The notes: generated by a model from the sequence alone, not told the origin. 64,000 nucleotides of DNA from Brumimicrobium oceani (GCF_003143775.1 NZ_QFRJ01000001.1:1-64000), one strand, 5' to 3'. Shown: positions 1-8,526, counted from the stretch's first letter. Program-made: numbers and translations.

Positions 1-2
1 GT

Positions 3-980
3 AATAAATTGCACATCAGTTACAATAGCTGCAGGAATAGACATTGTCCAACTTGCGGGGGACACAAGCGCGAAGAGTGGATAAATGCAAGAGAAAATGA
101 ACTTTTAGAAGTTCCTTATTTTCATGTTGTGTTCACCCTTCCATCAGAATTTAATGAATATGCTTTAAGAGAAGGCAAAATCATTTATGGTTCATTATTT
201 AAGGCTGCTTGGGAGACCTTGAAACAGTTTTCACAAAACCCCAAACACCTTGGCGCTAAGATGGGAATGATTTCGATTTTACACACTTGGGGTCAGAATA
301 TGTCATTGCATCCTCATTTACACTGTATTGTTCCTGGTGGCGGTTTAACCAAAAGCAATAAATGGAAATCATGTAAAAATAAAGGAAAATACTTGTTCAA
401 TGTGAAGTCAATGAGTACTGTTTTTCGAGCAAAATTTATTGCTTTACTGAGAAAAAGCGAGTTAAAAATACAGCAAAGTGTCTATGACAAAGTGTTTTCC
501 AAGAAATGGGTCGTTTATGCAAAACAGCCTTTCTTTAAACCTGAGTTTGTAATTGAATATCTTGGCAGATATACCCACAAAATCGCAATTTCAAATCACA
601 GAATTAAGAACATTGATTACGCCAAGCGAACAGTCACTTTTTCAGCAAAAAACTATAGGAAAGGTGGACAAAAACACGACATAACACTCAATACTTCCGA
701 CTTTATTAAACGATTTTCGCTGCATATTTTACCCAAAGGATTTACACGTATTAGACATTTTGGAATATTAAGCAGCAGTTGGAAAAAGGTAAAGCTTCCT
801 GAACTTCAAAAGTTATTGAATGAAAAGAAGACGTCCGAAATTATTAAGGAAAACCCAACGCACAACAGGAGATGTCCAACGTGTAAAAAAGGAAAATTAA
901 TCACTGTTTTACTTTTTGATGGAAGAGGACCGCCAGAAAACTGGAGAGAAACTTTAAGTGTCAATAAATCAACAGAATAA
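3..980 (+). CDS. IS91-family transposase (5' end cut by the window)
   Basis: The protein starts inside a zinc-finger segment (CRNRHCPTC), continues through the HUH relaxase motif HPHLHC and the YLGRYTHK motif expected to carry the catalytic tyrosine, and ends with a second Cys pair (RCPTC). That order fits IS91-type rolling-circle transposases (Y1/HUH family, transposase_32). The frame is open to the first bases of the window, with AAT AAA before the TTG at 9, so the true start lies outside. About 320 residues are visible and no internal stop is seen, so the enzyme could be active. It reads towards the minus-strand defence genes, and I could not define the element's right end. Confidence 0.9.
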   Translation, partial: NKLHISYNSCRNRHCPTCGGHKREEWINARENELLEVPYFHVVFTLPSEFNEYALREGKIIYGSLFKAAWETLKQFSQNPKHLGAKMGMISILHTWGQNMSLHPHLHCIVPGGGLTKSNKWKSCKNKGKYLFNVKSMSTVFRAKFIALLRKSELKIQQSVYDKVFSKKWVVYAKQPFFKPEFVIEYLGRYTHKIAISNHRIKNIDYAKRTVTFSAKNYRKGGQKHDITLNTSDFIKRFSLHILPKGFTRIRHFGILSSSWKKVKLPELQKLLNEKKTSEIIKENPTHNRRCPTCKKGKLITVLLFDGRGPPENWRETLSVNKSTE

Positions 981-1302
981 ATACAACGATATTAACGTAA
1001 TGGAGAAGTTATGGCTTAGAAATAGTAAAATCGATATCAAACTGGCGGAAGTCCTGATAAATGCGTGGTTTTTGTGACACTGAATAGTAATCAACCAAAT
1101 TAAATTCGAAATGCACGCTCATAATCAAAGCGTAACACACCAAAATAATCTTTCAAAAATAATGTATTAAAACGTTTTCCCCATACGTTCGGCAAGCTCA
1201 GTAGGGCTAAGGAAATCCGGATCCGTCAACATGGTATTCAGCGCTGGCCTATCGGCACGCCGAATACTTAGTTATTGTAAGCTGGCTTCTTTTAGTTTTA
1301 CT
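981..1302. other. Intergenic stretch between transposase and KTSC gene
   Basis: I see no gene here. The stretch should include the 3' end of the IS91-type element, but no terminal signature could be fixed. Its right part holds a hairpin (arms 1234-1243 and 1258-1267, one mismatch) and the attC-like remnant described separately. A motif TTCGGCAAGCTCA at about 1189-1201 also recurs in the repeats at 39,000. Confidence 0.5.
1234..1280 (-). repeat. attC-like half site downstream of the SIR2-HerA-KTSC unit
   Basis: On the plus strand 1274-1282 reads ATTGTAAGC, 22 bp past the KTSC stop codon. The 5' boundary of this unit (minus strand, about 4608-4600) reads GTTGTAAGC. An integron cassette should show complementarity between its distal core box and its own 5' end, and this is met in eight of nine positions. 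A hairpin follows at 1234-1267. The far half of the site is not recognisable, perhaps because of the neighbouring transposon. This is much weaker than the two complete sites. Confidence 0.4.
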
Positions 1303-1524
1303 TTATTCAACACGCTCATAAGGAAATACATTTTTATAGCTCCTGTGTAAATAAGAACCTAATGAAGGAGCGTCTCGTAAACTTTCAAATTCATGGATGG
1401 GAACACTTGTATAAACATAAAGACTTCCATTTAGAAATCTTACATAGACTTGTTCATTTGATTCGTCATAACCTATACTTTCTATATTAGACGAACTAAC
1501 TGGAATCATTTCTGGTAAACTCAT
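1303..1524 (-). CDS. KTSC-domain protein, third gene of SIR2-HerA operon
   Basis: This 73-residue protein is almost entirely a KTSC domain. It has the typical opening PVSSSNIESIGYDE, a central VRFLNGSLYVYTSVP strand region and the ending SLGSYLHRSYKNVFPYERV. KTSC is named for its likeness to the C-terminus of lysyl-tRNA synthetase, its molecular role is not established, and it is often phage- or mobile-element-associated. The start ATG overlaps the HerA stop as ATGA (1521-1524), so translation is probably coupled. Position and coupling suggest an accessory part of the defence system, for example a nucleic-acid binder or regulator. That role is inference. Confidence 0.85.
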   Translation of the reverse strand: MSLPEMIPVSSSNIESIGYDESNEQVYVRFLNGSLYVYTSVPIHEFESLRDAPSLGSYLHRSYKNVFPYERVE

Positions 1525-3308
1525 AATTTATAATTTTTATTTCGCCAAGATTTTAATAATTTCTTGTATTCTTCTTCTGTTCCTTCAATTTTTTCAATCC
1601 ATTTTTGAGATGCTTTAGGGTCTGAACTTTTGGGTGAATTTGCAATTTTATAAAATTTAATTCGAGATGGAATTTTAACTGCTTCTCCTGAAATAAGAGC
1701 TTCTCCTGTTCTTAAGCTTGGTAACAAATCAACCATACTCTGTAATTCGTCTTGGACTGCTGACCTTATATGCCCTCTGTCTTTTGAATTATTCATTCTA
1801 AGTGCAACCATTGTTCCACATTGACTTAAAACAGTTTCATCTAGTTCTGAAGGTCTTTGTGTGACGAGTAATAATCCAACTCCATATTTCCTTCCCTCTT
1901 TAGCAATCATTTGTACGGTTCTAGATGATATCGAATTTTCACCTGCTTTTAAATAACTATGTGCTTCTTCTAAAACAATTAGCAATGGTTGATTTTTACC
2001 ACCAACTTTTGTATTAACACCCCAAAATAAACCGTCATATATTATTTTTAAAAGTGTACCTGAAATAGAAGACATAATTTCACTAGGGATACCTGATAAA
2101 TCTAAAATAGTTAAAGGTAAGGTGTTCCCAAGCCAATTATATAGTAAACTGTCAATATCCTTTTTTGTTTTTCCGTCTACATCAGGTGTGAATTCACCTG
2201 GGTTAAACATAAAGCTGTAGCTATTATCTTTTATTTTGTTTCTTACACTATCTAAAAAACGTAATATTCCTTTTCTACTATTATTCAAAAAAGGAGCACT
2301 AGCACCTAAGCCTGTAGGAGGATATTCATTTGACTTTAAAGATTCAATATCTCCTTTCGATATTAATTTAGATTTTGTTTTTCTATCACTCTCAAAATTT
2401 AACCTTTCATAATCGTCCAATTCAAACCATAGTTTTTTAATGCTAAATGGAATTGGTGTATCAGCTGTAATAGATTCTTCTGGGACGTCTAGTTTATTTG
2501 TTTTTGCACTTTCAATTTTTGCATTTACTAATTTTTCTCTTATGTATTCAAGTTGTGAGTCGTTTAAATTACCTGAAAAAATAGACATTAGTTCATTAAA
2601 AGGAAGAGCCCAAAAAGGGATATTAAGTTTATTTATTACTTCTTTTGGATTAGTTTCAATAACCCTTGAATAATTAGATAGAGCATCATTATACTCTCCA
2701 TGAGGGTCAATAACTAAGACTCTTGAACTTGGAAAGTTTCTTTTAGCAATAGCTTCTAATAATACTGAAACTGAGTTTGACTTACCACTTCCAGTTGAGC
2801 CAACAATAGCACAATGTCTAGAGATAAGTTTATCTAAATCTAATTTTGCATCTAAGCTTTCAGAGGCACTTATGTTGCCAATAGTTATTGAATTAGAATC
2901 CTCATAACCACCATAAATAATATCTAAGTCATTTATTGTTACAAGATGGACTTTATCACCAGTCGTAGGGTATTGAGTTACTCCTCTTTCAAATTTACGT
3001 CCTATTTGCTCACCTGCTAGTACAATATTTATCCATCTTGTGTTTTTAAGAGAGTCATAATCTTTAACCACAGCTTCCTTTAAGTTCTCAGGTATAGCAG
3101 CAGAACCAATTTGAGTTACTATTCCGTAAAGATTTGCATAACCTAATGGTATTCTGACAAATGAACCTATTTGACCTATACGATAAACAACACCATTTAT
3201 AATTGGCATATTAGACTTTATGTTGTCAAATAGTTTTACAGAGATGCTATTACCGCTAATGCTATCTATTTCACCTATTTCTGTAATTCTATTTTTGGAC
3301 ATTTTCAC
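1521..3308 (-). CDS. herA: HerA-type ATPase/helicase of SIR2-HerA defence system
   Basis: The 595-residue protein has an N-terminal HAS-barrel-like part (about 1-150) and a HerA/DUF87 ATPase core. The Walker A is GSTGSGKS at 170-177. The Walker B lies in LLIVLEEAHSYL, and a conserved KEGRKYGVGLLLVTQRPSE stretch follows with the family's QRP motif. HerA proteins form hexameric DNA translocases. In the SIR2-HerA (Nezha) anti-phage system the hexamer assembles with SIR2 and supplies ATPase/helicase activity. The start overlaps the upstream SIR2 gene by 20 bp, and the stop overlaps the KTSC start. An alternative start lies two codons in. Confidence 0.93.
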   Translation of the reverse strand: MKMSKNRITEIGEIDSISGNSISVKLFDNIKSNMPIINGVVYRIGQIGSFVRIPLGYANLYGIVTQIGSAAIPENLKEAVVKDYDSLKNTRWINIVLAGEQIGRKFERGVTQYPTTGDKVHLVTINDLDIIYGGYEDSNSITIGNISASESLDAKLDLDKLISRHCAIVGSTGSGKSNSVSVLLEAIAKRNFPSSRVLVIDPHGEYNDALSNYSRVIETNPKEVINKLNIPFWALPFNELMSIFSGNLNDSQLEYIREKLVNAKIESAKTNKLDVPEESITADTPIPFSIKKLWFELDDYERLNFESDRKTKSKLISKGDIESLKSNEYPPTGLGASAPFLNNSRKGILRFLDSVRNKIKDNSYSFMFNPGEFTPDVDGKTKKDIDSLLYNWLGNTLPLTILDLSGIPSEIMSSISGTLLKIIYDGLFWGVNTKVGGKNQPLLIVLEEAHSYLKAGENSISSRTVQMIAKEGRKYGVGLLLVTQRPSELDETVLSQCGTMVALRMNNSKDRGHIRSAVQDELQSMVDLLPSLRTGEALISGEAVKIPSRIKFYKIANSPKSSDPKASQKWIEKIEGTEEEYKKLLKSWRNKNYKL

Positions 3309-4569
3309 CTATTTTTTTAATTTCATTGTCGTTTATCATTTTATTCAAAAACTTAGTTAGTTTACCAAAATCAGGTAAAATAAATTCACCTTTCCCAGTC
3401 CAAATTTCACCACCAACAGTTTCTTTATTCAGCTCGATATCTGGATTTTCTGGAGCATCTTCATCAAAATATAAGTTTATATTTATAGTGTCTTCTTTTG
3501 TTGGTTCAGATTTAAGAATCCATTCTCCAAATTGACATCCGATTACTGCACTTCTTGAACCATATAATGATATTTTTGAATTTTCAACACCTAATTTTAC
3601 AGTCGAAGATTCACTAGTTATTTTATCATATTTATCGAACAACAAACCAATAACATGGGAAGTTGTATTAGTTTTTAAAGCTGAAATTATTCTTGAATTT
3701 ATGTGTTCGTCTCCCCATGAATATCCACAAGTTATTAAAATGGTATCGTCTTGTTTTATGAAATTTGATAACCTATCTAATAGACTTTCATAAGGTTGTT
3801 TTTTAGAGTCTTTATACTTTAAGCTTGATGGATAAATTAAGATATCATTATCATCTGAATTTACTCTTAATATTTTTTCAGTGTCTTTATCAAAATGCCA
3901 ACCTAAAGAACCGTGAATCTTCCATAATTTCGTTTGGTTTGCCAAAAATGAAAAATCTTCAACAGATTCTGGATTGAAAAAAGGTCTTAAACTCCCGCAA
4001 AAACCATCATAATATGGTACTTCTTTAGATTCAAGTCCTAATTCAAATAAAAAGTCATAATTTGTTGTAAATAGTTCAATAGGATATTTTCGTTCTGCTT
4101 GACCTATCCAACTAGCAAAATCTGTGTGAACTAATTCATTCACAATTTCTGAAGTAACAACTTTATTTGTTTCATTTTCATGAACACTAACCATTGTTCT
4201 TACATTTTTCTTAATCTCAATTATGAGATTTTCAAAATCTGTTTTTTTTAAAGTATTTAATTCTCCATTTCCTATAAAAGTTGCCTTTTGCTCTAAATTT
4301 GATAGAATAGTTTCAATATTGAAATTTTCTTCTCCGAGTTCAACTTTTATTTCATCTAAAGCTACTTCATATTTTTTTTGAACTTCACCTACAATAGTAA
4401 TTATGTCGGTTGTCATTTTAGCTATTGCAGGTACTGTGAGAGTCTTATTGCTTTTTTTTGCTAATGAACTTCCTGCACCAAATAAAAATCCTATTCTTTT
4501 TTTATCTGAAATCAAAACTTGTTGTATTCCTCTAATATATTCAGAAGGGTCATGAGATATAGAATTCAT
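3289..4569 (-). CDS. SIR2-family NADase of SIR2-HerA defence system
   Basis: This 426-residue protein has a SIR2_2 domain. FLFGAGSS near residue 30 is the nucleotide-binding loop, TTNYDFLFE carries the conserved Asn (about 170), and KIHGSLGW carries the catalytic His (about 219). Bacterial SIR2 effectors of this type hydrolyse NAD and cause abortive infection when partnered with HerA. All key residues are present. The C-terminal 100 residues match nothing I recognise. The start codon lies 33 bp from the core box of the preceding attC-like site, the short leader expected of an integron cassette. Confidence 0.92.
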   Translation of the reverse strand: MNSISHDPSEYIRGIQQVLISDKKRIGFLFGAGSSLAKKSNKTLTVPAIAKMTTDIITIVGEVQKKYEVALDEIKVELGEENFNIETILSNLEQKATFIGNGELNTLKKTDFENLIIEIKKNVRTMVSVHENETNKVVTSEIVNELVHTDFASWIGQAERKYPIELFTTNYDFLFELGLESKEVPYYDGFCGSLRPFFNPESVEDFSFLANQTKLWKIHGSLGWHFDKDTEKILRVNSDDNDILIYPSSLKYKDSKKQPYESLLDRLSNFIKQDDTILITCGYSWGDEHINSRIISALKTNTTSHVIGLLFDKYDKITSESSTVKLGVENSKISLYGSRSAVIGCQFGEWILKSEPTKEDTININLYFDEDAPENPDIELNKETVGGEIWTGKGEFILPDFGKLTKFLNKMINDNEIKKIGENVQK

Positions 4570-4601
4570 ATTTTATTTTTTTGGTTATTTTATTCGCTTG
4601 C

Positions 4602-4733
4602 TTACAACGGTTGGCAATAAGAAACGTAGGGCATTTCGAAGCGCCTACCTGTCAAGCTGCCAGACTGTTTTTTAAATGTTATATCGTTTAAATTTAGCAC
4701 TTTCTGCCCTATGTTTTTTATTGCGTGTTGGGT
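4602..4733 (-). repeat. attC-like integron recombination site 2 (132 bp)
   Basis: Read on the minus strand, the site begins with ACCCAAC (4733-4727), a perfect RYYYAAC box, 4 bp after the stop of the upstream gene. It ends with GTTGTAA (4608-4602), a degenerate GTTRRRY box. Just inside lie near-perfect 19-bp inverted arms at 4614-4632 and 4706-4724 with two mismatches, enclosing a 73-bp loop. Size, box placement and imperfect folding match attC sites. The ACCCAAC box complements the 5' core (GTTGGGT at 5514-5508) of the same cassette. Confidence 0.75.
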
Positions 4734-4737
4734 TGCG

Positions 4738-5487
4738 TTATTCCATCCAATAATATTCTTTAGGAAATGGGTATCTAATCAATATAAAACACTCTTTCCC
4801 ATTAATAACAAAGCTATCTTCTTTTGATTTCTTTTCATTTAACTTCTCATATACTTTATATTCTTGAGGTGTCAAATACAAACTATAGAAAATAGAATCT
4901 CTTTTTACAGTGTTTGAACTATTGAAATCAGGCAGACTATCAGGCCATGTTACACCTTCGTTTCCATTCCTTATCTGAACCATAAGCTCAATTAATTCTG
5001 GAGTCCACCTTTTTGCATTATCTGATTTATAATATGCTAATTTGTCATATAATTCAACGACCTTTTTCGAAGCCTTTTTCCTTGACTTCATATCTTTTTT
5101 TAAACTACCATAATAATAGTATGCATACCGATTATTCCCTTCAAAGAAATAGAAGTAATTTTGAGGTTGACTCGTATAATCTACCAAGGTATTATTGTAT
5201 TCCTCTTTTGATAACACTTCTTTATAATTCAGGTCTTTTAGTAAGGAATAAAATGATGATGAATCCAAGACTTCATATGAATAATCAAGAGTAAAACCGC
5301 TTTCTTTTTTATTCGAAAATATTACTGTTCCATCATCATATAAAGCAAAAACAGGAGATTCTGAATGAGGATAAAATGTCCAATGGTTTGCTTCATATAA
5401 TACTATCACAGGTAACCTGTCAGCATTTTGTGCATTTGACATACTAAAAGTCATTAATATCAAAATTCCAAGTATCAGTTTTTTCAT
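4738..5487 (-). CDS. Secreted protein of unknown function (cassette gene)
   Basis: I do not recognise this 249-residue protein. Starting at the ATG at 5487 it opens with a clear signal peptide (MKKLILGILILMTFSMSNAQ), so export to the periplasm or outer membrane is likely. A longer TTG start at 5508 would run into the attC core box and delay the signal peptide. The mature part is rich in Tyr, Ser and Lys with no repeats. The gene sits alone between two attC-like sites, 20 bp after one core box and 4 bp before the next, as in a one-gene integron cassette. Confidence 0.75.
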   Translation of the reverse strand: MKKLILGILILMTFSMSNAQNADRLPVIVLYEANHWTFYPHSESPVFALYDDGTVIFSNKKESGFTLDYSYEVLDSSSFYSLLKDLNYKEVLSKEEYNNTLVDYTSQPQNYFYFFEGNNRYAYYYYGSLKKDMKSRKKASKKVVELYDKLAYYKSDNAKRWTPELIELMVQIRNGNEGVTWPDSLPDFNSSNTVKRDSIFYSLYLTPQEYKVYEKLNEKKSKEDSFVINGKECFILIRYPFPKEYYWME

Positions 5488-5507
5488 TTCGTTATTTTTT
5501 TTATGCA

Positions 5508-5639
5508 ACCCAACGTTTTGCAGCTACCCGAAGGTGGCGATTTCGGAGCACTTCACTGTCAACCAAGCACAAACTTTGATAGAAGTACAAAGCTTGATTT
5601 AACCACTGAACCGCCACTTTTGGGTAGGTGCTGTTAGGT
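5508..5639 (-). repeat. attC-like integron recombination site 1 (132 bp)
   Basis: On the minus strand the site opens with ACCTAAC (5639-5633, RYYYAAC) and closes with GTTGGGT (5514-5508, GTTRRRY); both boxes match the consensus exactly. Inverted arms at about 5519-5539 and 5612-5632 pair imperfectly with small bulges, as attC arms do. A second inner inverted pair (AAGCACAAACTTTG / CAAAGCTTG) could form the terminal structure. ACCTAAC complements GTTAGGT at 6577-6571, the 5' end of the same cassette. The length of 132 bp equals that of site 2. Confidence 0.82.
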
Positions 5640-5648
5640 GCAGAGTTT

Positions 5649-6551
5649 TTAGTCTTTACAATTTGTCTGTATTTCATTTGTTCTTATCTTGTCTTCTTCA
5701 TTAAATGGATTAATATCTCTATACCAGCGATGATTTAACTGACTTTCTAATACACAAATTGTCAATCCGACATTTCCATTACTATAGAGTGTCGTAACTT
5801 TCAAATTGTTTCTCAAGTCAAGTTTTGTCAACTGATTATTTTGACAATCAAGAAAGACCAATGAAGTATTTTCATTTAAGAACAAATTGTTGAGTTTGTT
5901 ATTACTGCATGCAAGTTCGACTAACTCTTTATTTTCACTAACATCAAGTTCCTGGAGTAAATTATCTGCGCAATAAAGCCAAATTAAGTATTTGTTTTTT
6001 CTAACATCTAATTCGCTAATCTGTGTGTTTTGACAATAGATAGATTGTAGCTTCAGATTTTTTGTAATATTAAGGGTTTTTAAGGGGTTATTTCGTGCTG
6101 ACAAATGAACTAAATTGATATTACCTGTTAAATCAATGTTACTAATTCGGTTGTTATAAATTTTCACTTCTTTTAAAAGCTGATTTTGGGAAATATTCAT
6201 CTGTTCAATAGCATTATTCTTGCAATCTAGAAATTCAAGAGCTAAATTTTTACTCAAATCTAAGTTTGTTAGTTTGTTACCAGAACAAATCAATTTTGTT
6301 AATTTAACAAATGCTTCAATTCCTTCCAGAGACTTAATTTTCATGTTTGATACATCAATCGTTCCATTAAACGATTGTGCTTCTAATATGGAAATTTCTT
6401 TTTTATTTGAGTCAAAGTTAATGCTATCATTTGTTAATAGGTATGATTTAAATCTTGAGTCAGTAAACTTTAACTCTTGAGCACTTAAACTCATCAGATT
6501 AACAAAAATGGCTGTTATAGCTGTTAGAAATCTAATTGTCATTCTTTGCAT
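5649..6551 (-). CDS. Secreted leucine-rich-repeat protein (cassette gene)
   Basis: The protein has about 300 residues, a signal peptide (ending MSLSAQ) and roughly nine LRR units of about 21 residues, such as LDLSKNLALEFLDCKNNAI and LDVSENKELVELACSNNKL. This is the Bacteroidota type with a conserved Cys after the aliphatic strand. LRR proteins usually bind other proteins or surfaces, and the target here is unknown. The ATG at 6551 is preferred, with 6542 also possible. The longer GTG start at 6572 would overlap the core box at 6571-6577. The C-terminus is not a T9SS domain, so the protein is probably periplasmic or lipid-free outer surface. Confidence 0.8.
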   Translation of the reverse strand: MQRMTIRFLTAITAIFVNLMSLSAQELKFTDSRFKSYLLTNDSINFDSNKKEISILEAQSFNGTIDVSNMKIKSLEGIEAFVKLTKLICSGNKLTNLDLSKNLALEFLDCKNNAIEQMNISQNQLLKEVKIYNNRISNIDLTGNINLVHLSARNNPLKTLNITKNLKLQSIYCQNTQISELDVRKNKYLIWLYCADNLLQELDVSENKELVELACSNNKLNNLFLNENTSLVFLDCQNNQLTKLDLRNNLKVTTLYSNGNVGLTICVLESQLNHRWYRDINPFNEEDKIRTNEIQTNCKD

Positions 6552-6570
6552 GTCGTGTGTTTTACTTTGC

Positions 6571-6607
6571 ACCTAACAATTGGCTAATCGTATTACGTTT
6601 AGCCAAC
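6571..6607 (-). repeat. Outer core site at the start of the cassette array
   Basis: On the minus strand GTTAGGT (6577-6571) is a perfect GTTRRRY box directly before the LRR cassette. Next to it TTGGCTAA (6581-6588) and TTAGCCAA (6598-6605) form an 8-bp perfect inverted repeat. This may be the inner half of an attC of a lost upstream cassette or an attI-like end. I see no matching distal box to the right and no integrase gene within the window. Confidence 0.45.
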
Positions 6608-7365
6608 CTATACATTTTTATTCAAATTTATCAATTATAACATATTAGTAGCTTTAAAACGCTATGTTTTATTTAAAAAACAATTTACATTAAAAAGTAA
6701 TAAGCATTTGTAAGCGTATAATTATACGAATAATATACGTTTAATTCTACCTCTAAAGCTCAATCCCGAAGCCCAAAATCTCCACCCCGACGAAAACCGG
6801 TAGCTTTGTGAAGTACTTTTTGTTGTAAACAAGCTAATTTGTGGAGCGACCTTGTGAAGCTCCCGCAAATAGCATTGTTTACTAAAAAGAAGGAGTAAAC
6901 TATATTAGCTTGTATTTGATAACACAACAATATTAAAATTGGATTCTTTTGAGCACTTTTTACTTTTTTGCTTGTCGGCTGATGCTAAGGCATCTCCTAA
7001 AGAAAGAAAAGTAAAAATCTTCTCAAAAAATCTTCAATTTATAAAAATCGTCTGTTTTCAACCACAAGCTATGTTGCAGGCGGAAATGGTGGCCAAGAAA
7101 AGACATTAGACATTAGATGTTTAGACCGTTGTTATATTATTTTCTAGCATCTTGGCTTTAATTTAAAAGCTTTTAGATTTTTAGTTAATCACTAAGGAAA
7201 TTTAGACAATAGCTTTATGTGTTGTTAATCATATTTTCATTTTTCATCTAACATCTAAACTTCTAAAATCTAACGTCTCTATCTAAATCATTCTATTCAA
7301 AAAACATAATTACAATTAATTCGAACCTTTTTCAAGCAACTGTGTATTACGGAAAAAGCAAGATC
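6608..7365. other. Long intergenic stretch, no gene seen
   Basis: About 760 bp without a convincing reading frame. It contains a candidate minus-strand promoter box TAAATTTG (6630-6623) that could drive the cassette array, although no good upstream TTG box is seen. It also holds a perfect 14-bp palindrome at 6715-6728 and an imperfect inverted pair around 7108-7122 and 7243-7258 (ATTAGATGTTTAGA-like). The rest is AT-rich and looks like old non-coding sequence. Confidence 0.5.
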
Positions 7366-8526
7366 ATGAAAATACAGACAATTTTATTCGCAATTCTAAT
7401 TTTAACTTTTAATACGCAATTGTTTTCGCAAGTGCAACCTGTGAAATCTCTGGCGGTGGAATACCATGAATTTGAGTGGTATGAGGAACAGTATAATTTG
7501 TGGGAAAAGGAATTGAAGAGAAACAAAAAGGATGGTGAGGCCTGGATAAATTTTTATGCGGCGGCTCGAATGGCGAGGTTTTCTGCTCCAGATGCGGAAG
7601 TGAGAAATGAATGGTATACTAAGGAATACGAAGTGGTGAAAAACATGGAGAAATCGATAAAAGGAACTTTTGCATATTATCGAATTTTGAGTTGGTACAG
7701 CCAGATTTGGAACGCTAAAGACAAGGAACAGGAAGATGAATTTATCAGTTATGTGTTGAAAGCGCATGAGTTAAACCCTTTAAATTCGGATATTTATCCA
7801 AACTTGATGAATGTTTACGAAATTTATAGAGAGAATCCTGAAAAATTGGAGGAAACAGCCCAATTGTGGAAGGCTTCGGGACATCACACGCCAAATTTGA
7901 TGGCGCTTTCGTATAACGCTTTAATCAATACGAGCAAAAACGCGATTTTAATTACGGGTGGTGATAATGACACTTATCCGCTATGGATTGCGCAAAAAGC
8001 AGATGATTTTAGAAGGGATGTGAATGTGTGGAATATTCATTTGATGAGCATTAAGGAATACCGAAATAAAAAGTTTAAAGCTTTAGATATTCCTATTTTG
8101 GAAGAAGAAAACTTAACGAATGAGGCTATTTTGAATCACATCATAGAACACAAAGGAAAGAAGGGTTTGTATTTCTACAGTAAAGGAATTATAGCGGAGG
8201 ATTCGACCATTTTTGACCGACTTTATAATGTGGGCGTGATTTATAAATATGCAGAGGAATCTTTCAATAATAACGCCTTAGTGGTTGACTTTTTTGAATG
8301 TAAATTCTTACTGGATCATTTGAAATATGATTTTTATGAGAGTGCTTATCCTGAAGCAGACAAGAATAGAAATCGCCATTATTTATCTGGCTTAATTATC
8401 CTTTATCAGCATTATGCTTTAATTGAAGATTTGGTGAAAGCGGAGAAAACTAGGGAACTAATTATCGAAATAAGTCAAGATTTACCGTATTTTGATGACA
8501 TTAAACAAGAGATAGGACTTGACTAA
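7366..8526 (+). CDS. Secreted TPR-like protein ahead of an ECF sigma factor
   Basis: The 386-residue protein has a signal peptide (MKIQTILFAILILTFNTQLFSQ), which decides the ATG at 7366 over an upstream GTG at 7342. The rest is helical with TPR-like spacing (WYEEQYNLWEKELKRNKKDGEAWINFYAAAR; KAHELNPLNSDIYPNLMNVYEIY). A middle segment, ILITGGDNDTYPLWIAQK, resembles the end of DUF2723-type or TPR proteins. It probably acts in the periplasm. The last codons overlap the sigma factor start by 8 bp, so it may be co-expressed with, or part of, that regulatory unit. The function is unknown. Confidence 0.75.
   Translation: MKIQTILFAILILTFNTQLFSQVQPVKSLAVEYHEFEWYEEQYNLWEKELKRNKKDGEAWINFYAAARMARFSAPDAEVRNEWYTKEYEVVKNMEKSIKGTFAYYRILSWYSQIWNAKDKEQEDEFISYVLKAHELNPLNSDIYPNLMNVYEIYRENPEKLEETAQLWKASGHHTPNLMALSYNALINTSKNAILITGGDNDTYPLWIAQKADDFRRDVNVWNIHLMSIKEYRNKKFKALDIPILEEENLTNEAILNHIIEHKGKKGLYFYSKGIIAEDSTIFDRLYNVGVIYKYAEESFNNNALVVDFFECKFLLDHLKYDFYESAYPEADKNRNRHYLSGLIILYQHYALIEDLVKAEKTRELIIEISQDLPYFDDIKQEIGLD

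Noticed and set aside
1130..1136. GCGTAAC as the missing outer box of the third attC-like site
   Set aside because: It matches RYYYAAC at six of seven positions, but the arms between it and 1274 do not pair, so the match may be chance.
981..1302. Precise right end of the IS91-type element
   Set aside because: No terminal signature or target tetranucleotide could be fixed by eye, so no boundary was called.
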